DNA of 7,238 nt from CAVOBC01 sp963693635 (GCA_963693635.1 CAVOBC010000252.1:1-7238); one strand, 5' to 3'; counted from the stretch's first letter, positions 1 through 6,881 are shown. Numbers and translations: made by a program. Notes: generated from the letters alone by a model not told the origin.

Positions 1-1593
1 ATTGAGCAGCAGCGAACGTGCAATGCCGATACGCTGGCGCTGGCCACCTGAGAGCGTGTACCCGCGCTCACCGACCACCGTGTCGTAACCGTCGCGCATA
101 TCCATGATGAAGTCGTGGGCCTGTGCCGCCCGCGCCGCGGTCATAACCTCCTCAATGGACGCGTCCGGTCGGCCGTAGGCGATGTTCTTGCGGACGCTCT
201 CTGAGAACAGGAACGGCTCATCGAGCACCTGGCCAACATGAAAGTGCAGGCTCTTGGTCGACAGATCACGAATGTCGACGCCATCAATGTGAATCGTGCC
301 TGCGTCTACTTCATAAAAGCGCGATAGCAAGCGCACGATGGTGCTCTTGCCGGATCCCGTGCGCCCAACCACCGCCACGGTCTCACCCGGTTCCACGGTA
401 AAGGTCGCCCCTTTTAGGACCGGTTCATCGTCATACGCGAAGTGCACATCGCGAAACTCGATGAGGCCGGCCGGGTTGATGAGATGCGTGGGGCTGCCGC
501 TGTCGACAATGTCAGGCGTGCGGTCAAGAATCTCGTAGATGCGGCCTGCGGACGCCCTTGCGCGCTGCTCCATTTGCAGGAGAAAACCGAGGAAACGAAA
601 CGGCATCTGCACGAGCATGATGTACATGTTGAAGGCGACGAGGCTGCCGAGCGCCAGTTCGCCCTCGATCACCAGATAGCCCCCGTAGACCCACACCAGC
701 ACCTGGCCGATGGCCGTCAGGTTCTCGATGACCGGACTGTAGATGGCGTTGATGTCGATCGACTTGATCTGCGCCCATTGCAGCTTGTGCGCGGCGACCG
801 CCAGCAGATTGACCTGGTTGGCTTCCTGGGCAAACGACTTGACCACACGTTGGCCGTTGATGTTCTCGTCGACGACAACGGCGACGTCAGCGGTGCGCGC
901 CTGCACCAGCCATGACAGCGGAAAGATCATGCGACGCAGGCGCATGGACAGCCAGTAGACCACCGGCATCGAGATCATAGCGGCGAGGGTCAGGGAGACA
1001 TTGACCGTCAGCATGTAGGCGAACGCGAAGACGAAGCTGAAGACACTGGTCAGCATCATGGGTGCCATCATCAGGAACATCTGGATCGCCCGGATGTCGC
1101 TGTTGGCCCGAGAGATCACCTGCCCGGTCTGGATCTTGTCGTAGAAGGCAAACGACAGCGTGACCAGATGGTTGTAGATGATGGAGCGGAGGTCTGCTTC
1201 CAGTTGGTTCGACACCTTGCTCATCAGATAACGACCGAAGAAGCTCGCGACGAAGCTCACGAGGCCAAGTGCGCCGAGTATTAGCATCAGCCAGTAGAGC
1301 GCGGCCACAGTGCCATCGGTGATAGCGGGACCGATGGCATCAATCAACTTGCCGGTCACGGCTGGAACTGCAACCCCACTCACCATCGACACCACCGTGA
1401 GCGTGATGCCGATCACAAACGGCCACCGGTTCACGAGTAGAATCGGAACGAGACGGGTCAGCCAACCGCGCGACGTGTCCCGGTCGATGTCCGCGCGGGG
1501 GTTTTCGAAGCGCGCGACAACGTCAACGGGCTCGAACTGAATGGGGTCGTCCGCTGTGGACGCGTCTGCAAAGGTGCTCGCTGGCGCATTCAT
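1..1593 (-). CDS. ABC exporter half-transporter (TMD-NBD fusion, MsbA/multidrug type), C-terminally cut by window edge
   Basis: An open reading frame of 531 codons runs from ATG at 1593 to base 1 without a stop. A hydrophilic N-terminal tail (residues 1-50) precedes a six-helix transmembrane domain (about 55-345). The nucleotide-binding domain begins near 377: A-loop Tyr387 (FAYDD), Walker A GRTGSGKST at 410-418, Q-loop region VGQVLDEPFLF around 453-463, X-loop GERG at 508-511 and signature LSGGQRQR at 514-521. Walker B, D-loop and H-loop must lie beyond base 1. Proteins of this architecture sit in the inner membrane and use ATP to export lipids, drugs or peptides, usually as homo- or heterodimers; the substrate here is unknown. 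The position normally held by the Q-loop glutamine is Asp458. An in-frame GTG lies seven codons upstream of the ATG and no clear ribosome-binding site decides between them. The family call is secure. Confidence 0.95.
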   Translation of the reverse strand, partial: MNAPASTFADASTADDPIQFEPVDVVARFENPRADIDRDTSRGWLTRLVPILLVNRWPFVIGITLTVVSMVSGVAVPAVTGKLIDAIGPAITDGTVAALYWLMLILGALGLVSFVASFFGRYLMSKVSNQLEADLRSIIYNHLVTLSFAFYDKIQTGQVISRANSDIRAIQMFLMMAPMMLTSVFSFVFAFAYMLTVNVSLTLAAMISMPVVYWLSMRLRRMIFPLSWLVQARTADVAVVVDENINGQRVVKSFAQEANQVNLLAVAAHKLQWAQIKSIDINAIYSPVIENLTAIGQVLVWVYGGYLVIEGELALGSLVAFNMYIMLVQMPFRFLGFLLQMEQRARASAGRIYEILDRTPDIVDSGSPTHLINPAGLIEFRDVHFAYDDEPVLKGATFTVEPGETVAVVGRTGSGKSTIVRLLSRFYEVDAGTIHIDGVDIRDLSTKSLHFHVGQVLDEPFLFSESVRKNIAYGRPDASIEEVMTAARAAQAHDFIMDMRDGYDTVVGERGYTLSGGQRQRIGIARSLLLN

Positions 1594-1838
1594 TGGGGTG
1601 TACGCCGCATTTCGCACCCGGCTTTGTGCACACCGGCTCGACCCGGGTCAGCGGGTGAGCGCGTCGCCCACGTTGTCGCAGATATACCCGTCTCGTGCGC
1701 CCTCTTTGTGGATTGGGCGGTTGGCAGTGGGCGGGGGTCGGGCCTCAAGAGCGGGGTTCATCCGGCGGAGTTTGACCGCGTATTATGAACTTCTTGCCCC
1801 CGAGAATCGAGTTGCGCCGGCGGGCCCCGACCTGCGGT

Positions 1839-2175
1839 TCACGGCAGGCGGCGTACCGGCATCCAGTACGCGAGTTCTCCTGTCATGGTCTTTGGGTCAA
1901 AATGCGGTCCGTAATACTCGAAATCGGGAATGCCGATCAGTTCGTAGTCCGACCCGGGCAACCAGGTGCCGAAGATGTAGGCGGTCGTATCGTGGACGCA
2001 CAGCAGCGGGCCTTCCTGCGTGAAGACTGCATATTCGGCCGCCGGAATGGTGACGACCAAACTGGGCCGGCACGTCATCCGCAGCGACTTCCACCGCCGT
2101 CATGTAGGTGAACCCGTCGCCGACGGTCACCGAGCAACCATCGAGCGCGCGTCTGGTTCGTTCTGAGGCATTCAT
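1839..2175 (-). pseudogene. Frameshifted remnant of a GyrI-like / AraC effector-binding domain protein
   Basis: Two minus-strand frames join to give one recognisable domain. From 2175 to about 2059 one frame reads ...GDGFTYMTAVEVAADDVPA; from about 2057 to the TGA at 1839-1841 another reads VVTIPAAEYAVFTQEGPL, then GTWLPGSDYELIGIPDFEYY, HFDP and a closing WMPVR. These are hallmarks of the GyrI-like small-molecule-binding fold found alone or at the C terminus of AraC/Rob-type regulators. The span 2175-1839 is 337 bases, i.e. 112 codons plus one base, which fits a single extra base near 2058 (a GG pair at 2058-2057). The N-terminal part expected for a standalone protein of about 150 residues is not recognisable, so the copy is probably truncated as well as shifted. 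No helix-turn-helix region is visible upstream. A sequencing error could explain the frameshift but not the missing N terminus. Confidence 0.75.
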
Positions 2176-2189
2176 GTCGAGTCTTCGTA

Positions 2190-2206
2190 TTGCAGCTGGT
2201 TTGCAA
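2190..2206. repeat. Short inverted repeat TTGCA-N7-TGCAA, possible operator
   Basis: Perfect 5-bp arms at 2190-2194 and 2202-2206 are separated by seven bases. It lies about 180 bases before the enolase-family gene and just upstream of the GyrI-like remnant. Its symmetry and spacing would suit a dimeric repressor, but arms this short can occur by chance. Confidence 0.2.
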
Positions 2207-2257
2207 CGTGATTCGCCAATTGTGCGACATGTCCGGTGCTCAAGGCTTAACGGATCT

Positions 2258-2272
2258 TCCCAATCGAATATT
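2258..2272. repeat. Inverted repeat CCAAT-CGAAT-ATTGG
   Basis: Perfect 5-bp arms flank a 5-base AT-rich spacer, placed roughly 115-130 bases before the enolase-family start codon. It could be a regulator-binding site, but the same bases read on the minus strand give the codons of the PIFDW peptide discussed under findings. Its symmetry may therefore be incidental. Confidence 0.2.
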
Positions 2273-2372
2273 GGCGGGTCGGTTTTTCTGGAGATCAGTC
2301 AGTCTCCCGGGTTTCGAGGCGACTGTCGGCCTTGCGGGGCGGACAACGTTGCGGGCAAGCTGAACGCTTTTC

Positions 2373-2379
2373 GAGAAGG
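2373..2379 (+). promoter_or_regulatory. Shine-Dalgarno site GAGAAGG that sets the enolase-family start
   Basis: GAGAAGG lies six bases before the ATG at 2386. It favours that ATG over the earlier in-frame ATG at 2332, whose extra 18 residues do not resemble the family N terminus. Starting at 2386 gives MQIASVRGIRVPV, a typical first beta strand of enolase-superfamily proteins. Confidence 0.7.
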
Positions 2380-2385
2380 CAAACG

Positions 2386-3483
2386 ATGCAGATTGCGTCT
2401 GTCCGGGGCATTCGCGTGCCGGTCAACCACCGGGGGGACTGGCTCTTTGTTGAGGTACATACCGACACGGGTCTGGTCGGCCTCGGTGAGGCGTCACAGA
2501 GCGGCGACGATGGCCGCGTGTTGGCGGTGCTTGCCGCGCAATCCGCCGCACTCGCGGGCAAAGACCCAACCCAGATTCATCGCTTGCGCGGTCAGTTGGC
2601 GAGCGCCGGTGGTGGTCGGGCTTATGGCACGGCCGTGAGCGGTATTGAACATGCGTTGTGGGACATTCTGGGCCAGCAACTTGGTGTGTCTATTCGCCAA
2701 CTGATGGGCGGGGCTGTTGCGCTTGCGCCTATCCGCCTCTACGCGAATATCAATCGCGGCGTGGTGGACCGGACGCCGGCAGGATTTGTGGCCGCTGCGA
2801 AGGCAGCGACCAATGCAGGGTTTACCGCGCTGAAGCTTGCGCCGTTTGACGAGGTGCGCGGCGCAGTGCGGGTCCGAACCGGGGCGCACGCCGCCTGGCG
2901 CAAGGGTGTGGCGCGGGTCGCGGCGGTGCGTGAGGCAATCGGACCGGGTGTTGAACTCGCCGTTGACTGCCATGAACGCTTCGATGTGTCCGAGGCCCTG
3001 GCCGCCGCTCGTGCCATGGCACCCCTTGATCTGCTGTGGCTGGAAGAAGCGGTCGGACGTGACCGCATGGACGACCTGGCGGAGATTACGCGAGTCGTGC
3101 CAATGGCGACCGCGGGTGGTGAGAACCTTCTGAGTCTTGAAGCCTGCAAGCCGCTCTTCATGCGTCGCGTTGTGGAAGTGGTGATGCCCGATGTCAAACA
3201 CGATGGTGGCCTCGCGGAGACCCGCAGCATCGGCGAAGCGAGTCGCCTGCAAGGTCTGCGCTTCTCGCCGCACAACCCCGCCGGACCGGTCGCAACCGTC
3301 GCAAGCGGGCAGGTCATGAGCACGTGCGCCAACGCTTACTTGCTGGAGTTCCCCTTTGGCGAGGTGCCGTGGCGGGCAGATGTGCTGATTCCGCCGGAGC
3401 CCGTCAACGATGGATATCTGACGCTCAATGATGAGCCGGGGTTAGGGCATCGCCTGAACCAGGAGTTGATCGGGTCGCTCTGA
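2386..3483 (+). CDS. Enolase-superfamily protein, mandelate racemase/acid-sugar dehydratase-like
   Basis: The 365-residue protein has the usual length and order: an N-terminal capping domain (about 1-120) ending in the GIEHALWDILGQ helix, then a TIM barrel. Mg2+ ligands are visible as Asp194 (VDCHERF), Glu220 (LWLEEA) and Glu246 (AGGENL). Likely acid/base residues are Lys150 (ALKLAPF), His196 two residues after the first ligand, and a barrel-end pair Asp269 (MPDVKHDGG) and His296 (FSPHNPAG). A D-x-H first motif with a single lysine and the SPHNP motif matches the acid-sugar dehydratases of this superfamily. These remove water from an aldonate or aldarate to give a 2-keto-3-deoxy acid. Substrate is not assignable; a racemase or epimerase role is less likely but possible. 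It converges on the MDR dehydrogenase gene, 47 bases away, and probably works in the same cytoplasmic pathway as the minus-strand block. Confidence 0.93.
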   Translation: MQIASVRGIRVPVNHRGDWLFVEVHTDTGLVGLGEASQSGDDGRVLAVLAAQSAALAGKDPTQIHRLRGQLASAGGGRAYGTAVSGIEHALWDILGQQLGVSIRQLMGGAVALAPIRLYANINRGVVDRTPAGFVAAAKAATNAGFTALKLAPFDEVRGAVRVRTGAHAAWRKGVARVAAVREAIGPGVELAVDCHERFDVSEALAAARAMAPLDLLWLEEAVGRDRMDDLAEITRVVPMATAGGENLLSLEACKPLFMRRVVEVVMPDVKHDGGLAETRSIGEASRLQGLRFSPHNPAGPVATVASGQVMSTCANAYLLEFPFGEVPWRADVLIPPEPVNDGYLTLNDEPGLGHRLNQELIGSL

Positions 3484-3529
3484 GAGAGGCGTTTTCCCGC
3501 ATCTTCTGAGCGAGTCCCGATCGGCCTGT

Positions 3530-3545
3530 ATCACGCGGTCGTGAT
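3530..3545. repeat. Hairpin ATCACG-N4-CGTGAT at the convergent gene ends
   Basis: Perfect 6-bp arms with a 4-base loop overlap the stop codon and last codons of the MDR gene, downstream of the plus-strand enolase-family gene. No T-tract follows on either strand, so it is not a standard intrinsic terminator. It might protect 3' ends or act weakly in both directions. Confidence 0.25.
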
Positions 3546-4472
3546 CACACCCTTGATGTAGCCGTCGATCTTGCCGGTCGTCGCCTCGGACAAGAAGCTC
3601 GGAAACTCATCAATTGGCACGACGTGGGTGACCAGAGGCTTGAGGTCGATGATCCCGTTCTGTATCAATTTGATAGCAGGTGGGAAGGGATCGCGAATCT
3701 GCGCGGCCGGGGATGAGTTGACAAGGCTGATGGCTTTGCCGTGCCAGGCGCTCGGATTGAAGTGCGCCTCAGTGCCCTTGATCCAGCCGAAGAGATTGAT
3801 ACGGCCGGCGACTTTGACGATGTCGGTCGCGAGGTCGAGTCCTTGCTGCGAGCCGCTGGTGTCAACGACGATGTCGATGCCACGGCCCATGAGGTCCTTC
3901 CTGACGTCCGCGAAGTCGGGCTCGGTCACGTTGTGTGCCTCGGTCGCACCCATCGACATTGCAAGGTCGAGTCGCGCGTCATCAACGTCGAGTGCGATCA
4001 ACTGGTCCGCGCCGAAGCCTGCAAGGCCCTGGATCATCATCAGACCCATGAAGCCGCAACCGACCATCGCGAGTCGCTCACCGGCCTTTAGATAACAAAG
4101 GTCCATGCCCGTCACCACGCAGGAAACGGGCTCCACGATCCAGTGTTGGTTCTCGAGATTGGAATCCGGGATTTTGTAGGCCCGTTTTACGGGTGAGTTC
4201 CGCAAGCGGGCGAAGCCGCCGCCGGCGACCCGGTCACCGATCTCAAAGCCACGGACGCCTTCGCCGAGCTTGACGACATAGCCCACGCCTTCGTGTCCGG
4301 GCGGCGCTGCGAAACCAGAATCGGAGCCGGTTCTGAAGGTCTGCAGGTCCCACGAGCAGATCCCGCACGCCTGGACTTCGATTTGTACCTCGCCGGGACC
4401 GGGTTCGCCAACCTCAAGATCAACGATGTCGGCGCCACCGCCTGGAAGATAACGGATGTTCTTAACTTTCAT
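3531..4472 (-). CDS. Zinc-type medium-chain dehydrogenase/reductase (threonine/sorbitol dehydrogenase-like), compact form
   Basis: The 313-residue protein has an N-terminal catalytic (GroES-like) domain and a Rossmann domain. Zinc ligands by alignment from memory are Cys39 (GICSWD), His60-Glu61 (PPGHEGVG) and Glu114 (VEPVSC). The dinucleotide motif GCGFMG is at 138-143. Asp162 or Asp164 (ALDVDD), at the end of the second strand, favours NAD over NADP. The protein is about 30 residues shorter than usual because the four-cysteine structural zinc lobe is absent after GDRVAGG. At the positions of the alcohol dehydrogenase relay residues Ser/Thr48 and His51 it has Trp41 and Gln44. It probably oxidises a secondary hydroxyl of a sugar, polyol or sugar acid. 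It is the last gene of the minus-strand block, 97 bases after the DapA-like gene, with GAGG (4478-4481) five bases before the ATG. Confidence 0.92.
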   Translation of the reverse strand: MKVKNIRYLPGGGADIVDLEVGEPGPGEVQIEVQACGICSWDLQTFRTGSDSGFAAPPGHEGVGYVVKLGEGVRGFEIGDRVAGGGFARLRNSPVKRAYKIPDSNLENQHWIVEPVSCVVTGMDLCYLKAGERLAMVGCGFMGLMMIQGLAGFGADQLIALDVDDARLDLAMSMGATEAHNVTEPDFADVRKDLMGRGIDIVVDTSGSQQGLDLATDIVKVAGRINLFGWIKGTEAHFNPSAWHGKAISLVNSSPAAQIRDPFPPAIKLIQNGIIDLKPLVTHVVPIDEFPSFLSEATTGKIDGYIKGVITTA

Positions 4473-4496
4473 GATTGCCTCGCTCGGATGTTAGAC

Positions 4497-4509
4497 GTGT
4501 CGACGTCAC
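4497..4509. promoter_or_regulatory. Imperfect palindrome in the gap before the MDR gene, possible operator
   Basis: The 13-base sequence GTGTCGACGTCAC pairs in five of six positions around a central A. It sits 25 bases upstream of the MDR start in the 97-base gap after the DapA-like gene. A second GACGTC occurs at 4526-4531. It may bind a regulator or mean little; no clear promoter accompanies it. Confidence 0.2.
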
Positions 4510-4564
4510 CACAGTAACGAAGTCAGACGTCGGTTGTCCGCTGAATGTAGCAATTAGGTGGTGC

Positions 4565-5470
4565 TCAAACGCTGATTGGTTGCGTCAGGTCCACATCGCC
4601 AACGACCCGCGACAGCAACTCGCTCAACTGCGTGGCCGCAAGATCGTTAATGCCCGAGGCGGGTTTGCGGACGGTGTCACTGTCGATCAATCCCCGCTGC
4701 ATGAAGAGGTGCTTGCGGATGGCGACGCCCGGTTGGGCCTCGAATACCATTAGTGGCAGGTACTGCTGATAAATGGCAAATGCACGATCAGGGTCGCGGC
4801 TCGCGTGGGCTGCGACCATGGCCACCAGTACCTCCGGAAAGGCGAAGCCGGTCATGAAACCGTCAGCGCCGGCGGTTAGCTCAAAGGCGCCGTAGAGCGC
4901 GCCGAGACCCGTCAGGATCGGCAGTTTTCGGGACATCTGCGCGACCAGTGCGGCGACGCGGAATGGCGACGGCAGCGCTTCCTGTTTGATACAGGCAACC
5001 CCTGGGATGTCGGTGATCATGCGTAGAACAAGATCGAGTGACATGTTCACCCCGGTCGATCCCGGATGGTCCTGCAGCACCATCGGCAGCGGCACGCCGT
5101 TCGCCACCGCAGCAAAGTGCTCGAAGATCCGGTCTTCGTTGGGCACTGCCTCCTGATGGGGTGTCACCATGATGGCGTTCGCACCCAGATCGGCTGCCAT
5201 CTGACTAAGATCGATACATGCCTGCGTGCCACTATGGGATGTGCCCACAATGACCGGCAATCCGCCCGCAGCCGTGACGGCAACTTTGGTGATCGCCTCA
5301 CGTTCCTTGTCAGTCAAACGATTAGCCTCGCCGAGGACGCCGAGGATGGTGACGCCGTCAACGCCGAGGTCGCGCATGAAGTGCACGATGCGGGTGAAGC
5401 TCGCGAGATCAACGGATTGATCGGGCTTGAAAGGCGTTGGCAGTATCGGAAAGACACCCGTGAAATTCAT
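4565..5470 (-). CDS. DapA/N-acetylneuraminate lyase-family (class I, Schiff-base) enzyme with altered active site
   Basis: The 301-residue protein has the standard length and fold of the dihydrodipicolinate synthase/NAL family of TIM-barrel lyases. The Schiff-base lysine is Lys162 (ACIKQE), and the N-terminal motif FPILPTPF is typical. The substrate-carboxylate loop reads GVLGEANRLT (44-53) instead of G-T/S-T-G-E, so the two hydroxyl residues are Val45-Leu46. The canonical catalytic tyrosine (E. coli DHDPS Tyr133, motif YNxP) is replaced in QDHPGSTG by Gln133. It is therefore unlikely to be a true lysine-biosynthesis DapA. A 2-keto-3-deoxy acid aldolase or dehydratase, or another pyruvate-type lyase, is more plausible given the enolase-family dehydratase nearby. 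Its ATG overlaps the stop of the MFS gene by 4 bases (ATGA), with GAGG at 5481-5484 ten bases upstream, which implies translational coupling. The family is sure; the reaction is not. Confidence 0.93.
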   Translation of the reverse strand: MNFTGVFPILPTPFKPDQSVDLASFTRIVHFMRDLGVDGVTILGVLGEANRLTDKEREAITKVAVTAAGGLPVIVGTSHSGTQACIDLSQMAADLGANAIMVTPHQEAVPNEDRIFEHFAAVANGVPLPMVLQDHPGSTGVNMSLDLVLRMITDIPGVACIKQEALPSPFRVAALVAQMSRKLPILTGLGALYGAFELTAGADGFMTGFAFPEVLVAMVAAHASRDPDRAFAIYQQYLPLMVFEAQPGVAIRKHLFMQRGLIDSDTVRKPASGINDLAATQLSELLSRVVGDVDLTQPISV

Positions 5471-6792
5471 TGACTAGCCACCTCGGTTTTGCCGTTTTCC
5501 CGCTCTTTGCGATCAAGCAACTGTTGACGCTCACGACGCCCGCCAGCGCGGAGCAGGAGCGGGCCGACGCAGCTTACCAGCATCAATCCGGCCAGGATGT
5601 AGAAGGCGAGCTGGTAACTCCCTGTGCTGTCGTAGATGTACCCGGCGAGCGGCGACGCGGAGATGACGAGCGGCAATTCAAGGATGCGAATCAAGCCGTT
5701 GCCGGTACCAAAGGAACGATTGCCGACCGCCACCGACAGGGCGAAGGCCCGCAGCGGACTCATGCCGGCATAGCCGAATCCATACATGAAGCCCGCGGCG
5801 AGTGCGGTCGTGAAGTGATCGGCGTTGGCGAAGGTAACGAGGGCGATGGCCTGGCAGACGAGGGCGACCCAGGTCGTGATGCGCGCCCCGAACTGATCGG
5901 ACATCCAGCCCACGAGCGGTTTGCCGAGGGCGGCAAAGAGGGCAGTTCCCGACAGGATGAGCGCCGCGTCGCTGCCGTCCATGCCGACGTCTTTCAGATG
6001 CCCGAACAGGTGCAGCATCACGGCTGAGTACACGCAGCCCATCGCGCCGAAGATGCCGGCGATCGCCCAGAAGGTTGGATAGCGCAACATCTCCATCCGG
6101 GTCCAGAGGCGGGCCTCCGAGTCGGCCTCTATGATTTCATCCTGATGGCTCTCGGTGTAGTTTCTGCCGTCACGAACCTCGCCCACATCTTCCGGTCGAT
6201 CGCGCAGCAGGAACCAGATGAGCGGGACCAGAATCGCGGCGACGATACCGGCAAAGACCACATAGGTGCCGCGCCAGCCGATGTTAGCCACGAGTGCGGT
6301 CACGAGCGGCGGCATGACGACGCCCGAAACGGACGCACCCAGAACGCCGAGCGCGAGCGCGCGACCGCGCCAGTGGTCGAACCAACTGATGATGGTCTTG
6401 TGGTATGCAAGGTTGCCCATGCAGGTCATGCCGAGCCCCATTCCGACCCCGACGATCAGGTAGAACTGCCACAGCGTCTGGCACACGGCGAGGAGCAAGT
6501 AAGAGCTTGTGACGATGCCGATGCCGCAGAGGATGACAATGCGAGGCGAGTTGCGGTCAAGGTAGGCGCCAAGGAAAGGCGCGGCGATTGCGCTCGTGAT
6601 CGAGGCGACGGAGAAGCCCATCGCGATTGCAAACCGGCTGCCGTCGGCGAGTTCCTCGGAAAGCGCCGGCAGGAAGACGCCGCGAGAATAGGAGTAAAAG
6701 CCGGTTCCGAAGAAGGTGAGTGTTGCACCCACCGCGACCACGACCCAGCCGTAAAAAAATCGGGTTGTGATCGTCAAAGAGCAAGGCTCCAC
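5467..6792 (-). CDS. MFS transporter, monocarboxylate/oxalate-formate-antiporter-like
   Basis: The 441-residue protein has about twelve hydrophobic segments in two halves, joined by a charged loop at about 198-235. It opens with RFFYGWVVV (11-19), the N-terminal signature common in MCT/OFA-type MFS carriers. Motif A copies are GAYLDRNSPR (75-84) and GWMSDQFGAR (295-304). The C-terminal tail (416-441) is strongly charged and cytoplasmic. It is expected to import an organic or sugar acid across the inner membrane. It heads the minus-strand block and overlaps the DapA-like gene by 4 bases, so its substrate probably feeds that enzyme. The start is uncertain: GTG at 6792 has no good ribosome-binding site, whereas TTG at 6777 (codon 6) has GGAG nine bases upstream (6787-6790). 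Either start leaves the FYGW region intact. Confidence 0.92.
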   Translation of the reverse strand: MEPCSLTITTRFFYGWVVVAVGATLTFFGTGFYSYSRGVFLPALSEELADGSRFAIAMGFSVASITSAIAAPFLGAYLDRNSPRIVILCGIGIVTSSYLLLAVCQTLWQFYLIVGVGMGLGMTCMGNLAYHKTIISWFDHWRGRALALGVLGASVSGVVMPPLVTALVANIGWRGTYVVFAGIVAAILVPLIWFLLRDRPEDVGEVRDGRNYTESHQDEIIEADSEARLWTRMEMLRYPTFWAIAGIFGAMGCVYSAVMLHLFGHLKDVGMDGSDAALILSGTALFAALGKPLVGWMSDQFGARITTWVALVCQAIALVTFANADHFTTALAAGFMYGFGYAGMSPLRAFALSVAVGNRSFGTGNGLIRILELPLVISASPLAGYIYDSTGSYQLAFYILAGLMLVSCVGPLLLRAGGRRERQQLLDRKERENGKTEVASQ

Positions 6793-6814
6793 GGGGCCAC
6801 CAGGGCGGGCGCGA

Positions 6815-6841
6815 ACAATATCACGGTCTACGTTGTATCAA
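6815..6841 (-). promoter_or_regulatory. Weak candidate promoter for the MFS-led block
   Basis: On the minus strand TTGATA (6841-6836) and TATTGT (6820-6815) resemble -35 and -10 boxes, separated by 15 bases, shorter than ideal. They sit about 25-50 bases before the GTG/TTG start region in the gap after the sulfotransferase remnant, which is where a promoter would be expected. TTGTATCAA on the plus strand (6833-6841) has TTG/CAA symmetry and might be an operator half-hit. Confidence 0.2.
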
Positions 6842-6881
6842 GGTTAAGACGCAGTCTGCCGGACCGATACGTGTGAGCGAT

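Larger units (their letters stand above)
2176..2385. other. Intergenic region upstream of the enolase-family gene
   Basis: About 210 bases lie between the GyrI-like remnant and the plus-strand enolase-family gene. The region holds two short inverted repeats (2190-2206 and 2258-2272), a minus-strand stretch resembling an acyl-CoA dehydrogenase N terminus (2239-2298), and the ribosome-binding site of the downstream gene. I saw no convincing sigma-70 -35/-10 pair on either strand and no RNA gene. Confidence 0.4.

Noticed and set aside
442..915. Plus-strand open frame opposite the ABC exporter
   Set aside because: It is antisense to the exporter's transmembrane and NBD region and shows no domain; it is composition-driven.
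1640..1649. Perfect 10-bp palindrome GACCCGGGTC upstream of the ABC exporter
   Set aside because: It is a purely GC-rich self-complementary word with no loop or paired copy; such words are common at this base composition.
1541..2023. Plus-strand open frame (160 codons) across the gap upstream of the ABC exporter
   Set aside because: It is Arg/Ala/Ser-rich with no family resemblance, spans non-coding DNA and the antisense of the GyrI-like remnant, and lacks a clear ribosome-binding site.
2494..3273. Minus-strand open frame (259 codons) opposite the enolase-family gene
   Set aside because: It has low-complexity composition and no family features, while the plus strand carries every enolase-superfamily motif.
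3530..3545. Intrinsic terminator between the convergent enolase-family and MDR genes
   Set aside because: The hairpin is real, but no T-tract follows on either strand and it overlaps the MDR stop codon, so I list it only as a repeat.
4565..5470. Lysine-biosynthesis dihydrodipicolinate synthase (dapA)
   Set aside because: The Thr-Thr pair and catalytic Tyr are absent, and the neighbours are catabolic genes rather than lysine or cell-wall genes.
6145..6876. Long plus-strand open frame (243 codons) opposite the MFS gene
   Set aside because: Its translation is rich in Asp, Glu, Arg, His and Ala with no recognisable domain, and it lies antisense to a clear twelve-helix transporter. It is a shadow of high-GC codon bias.
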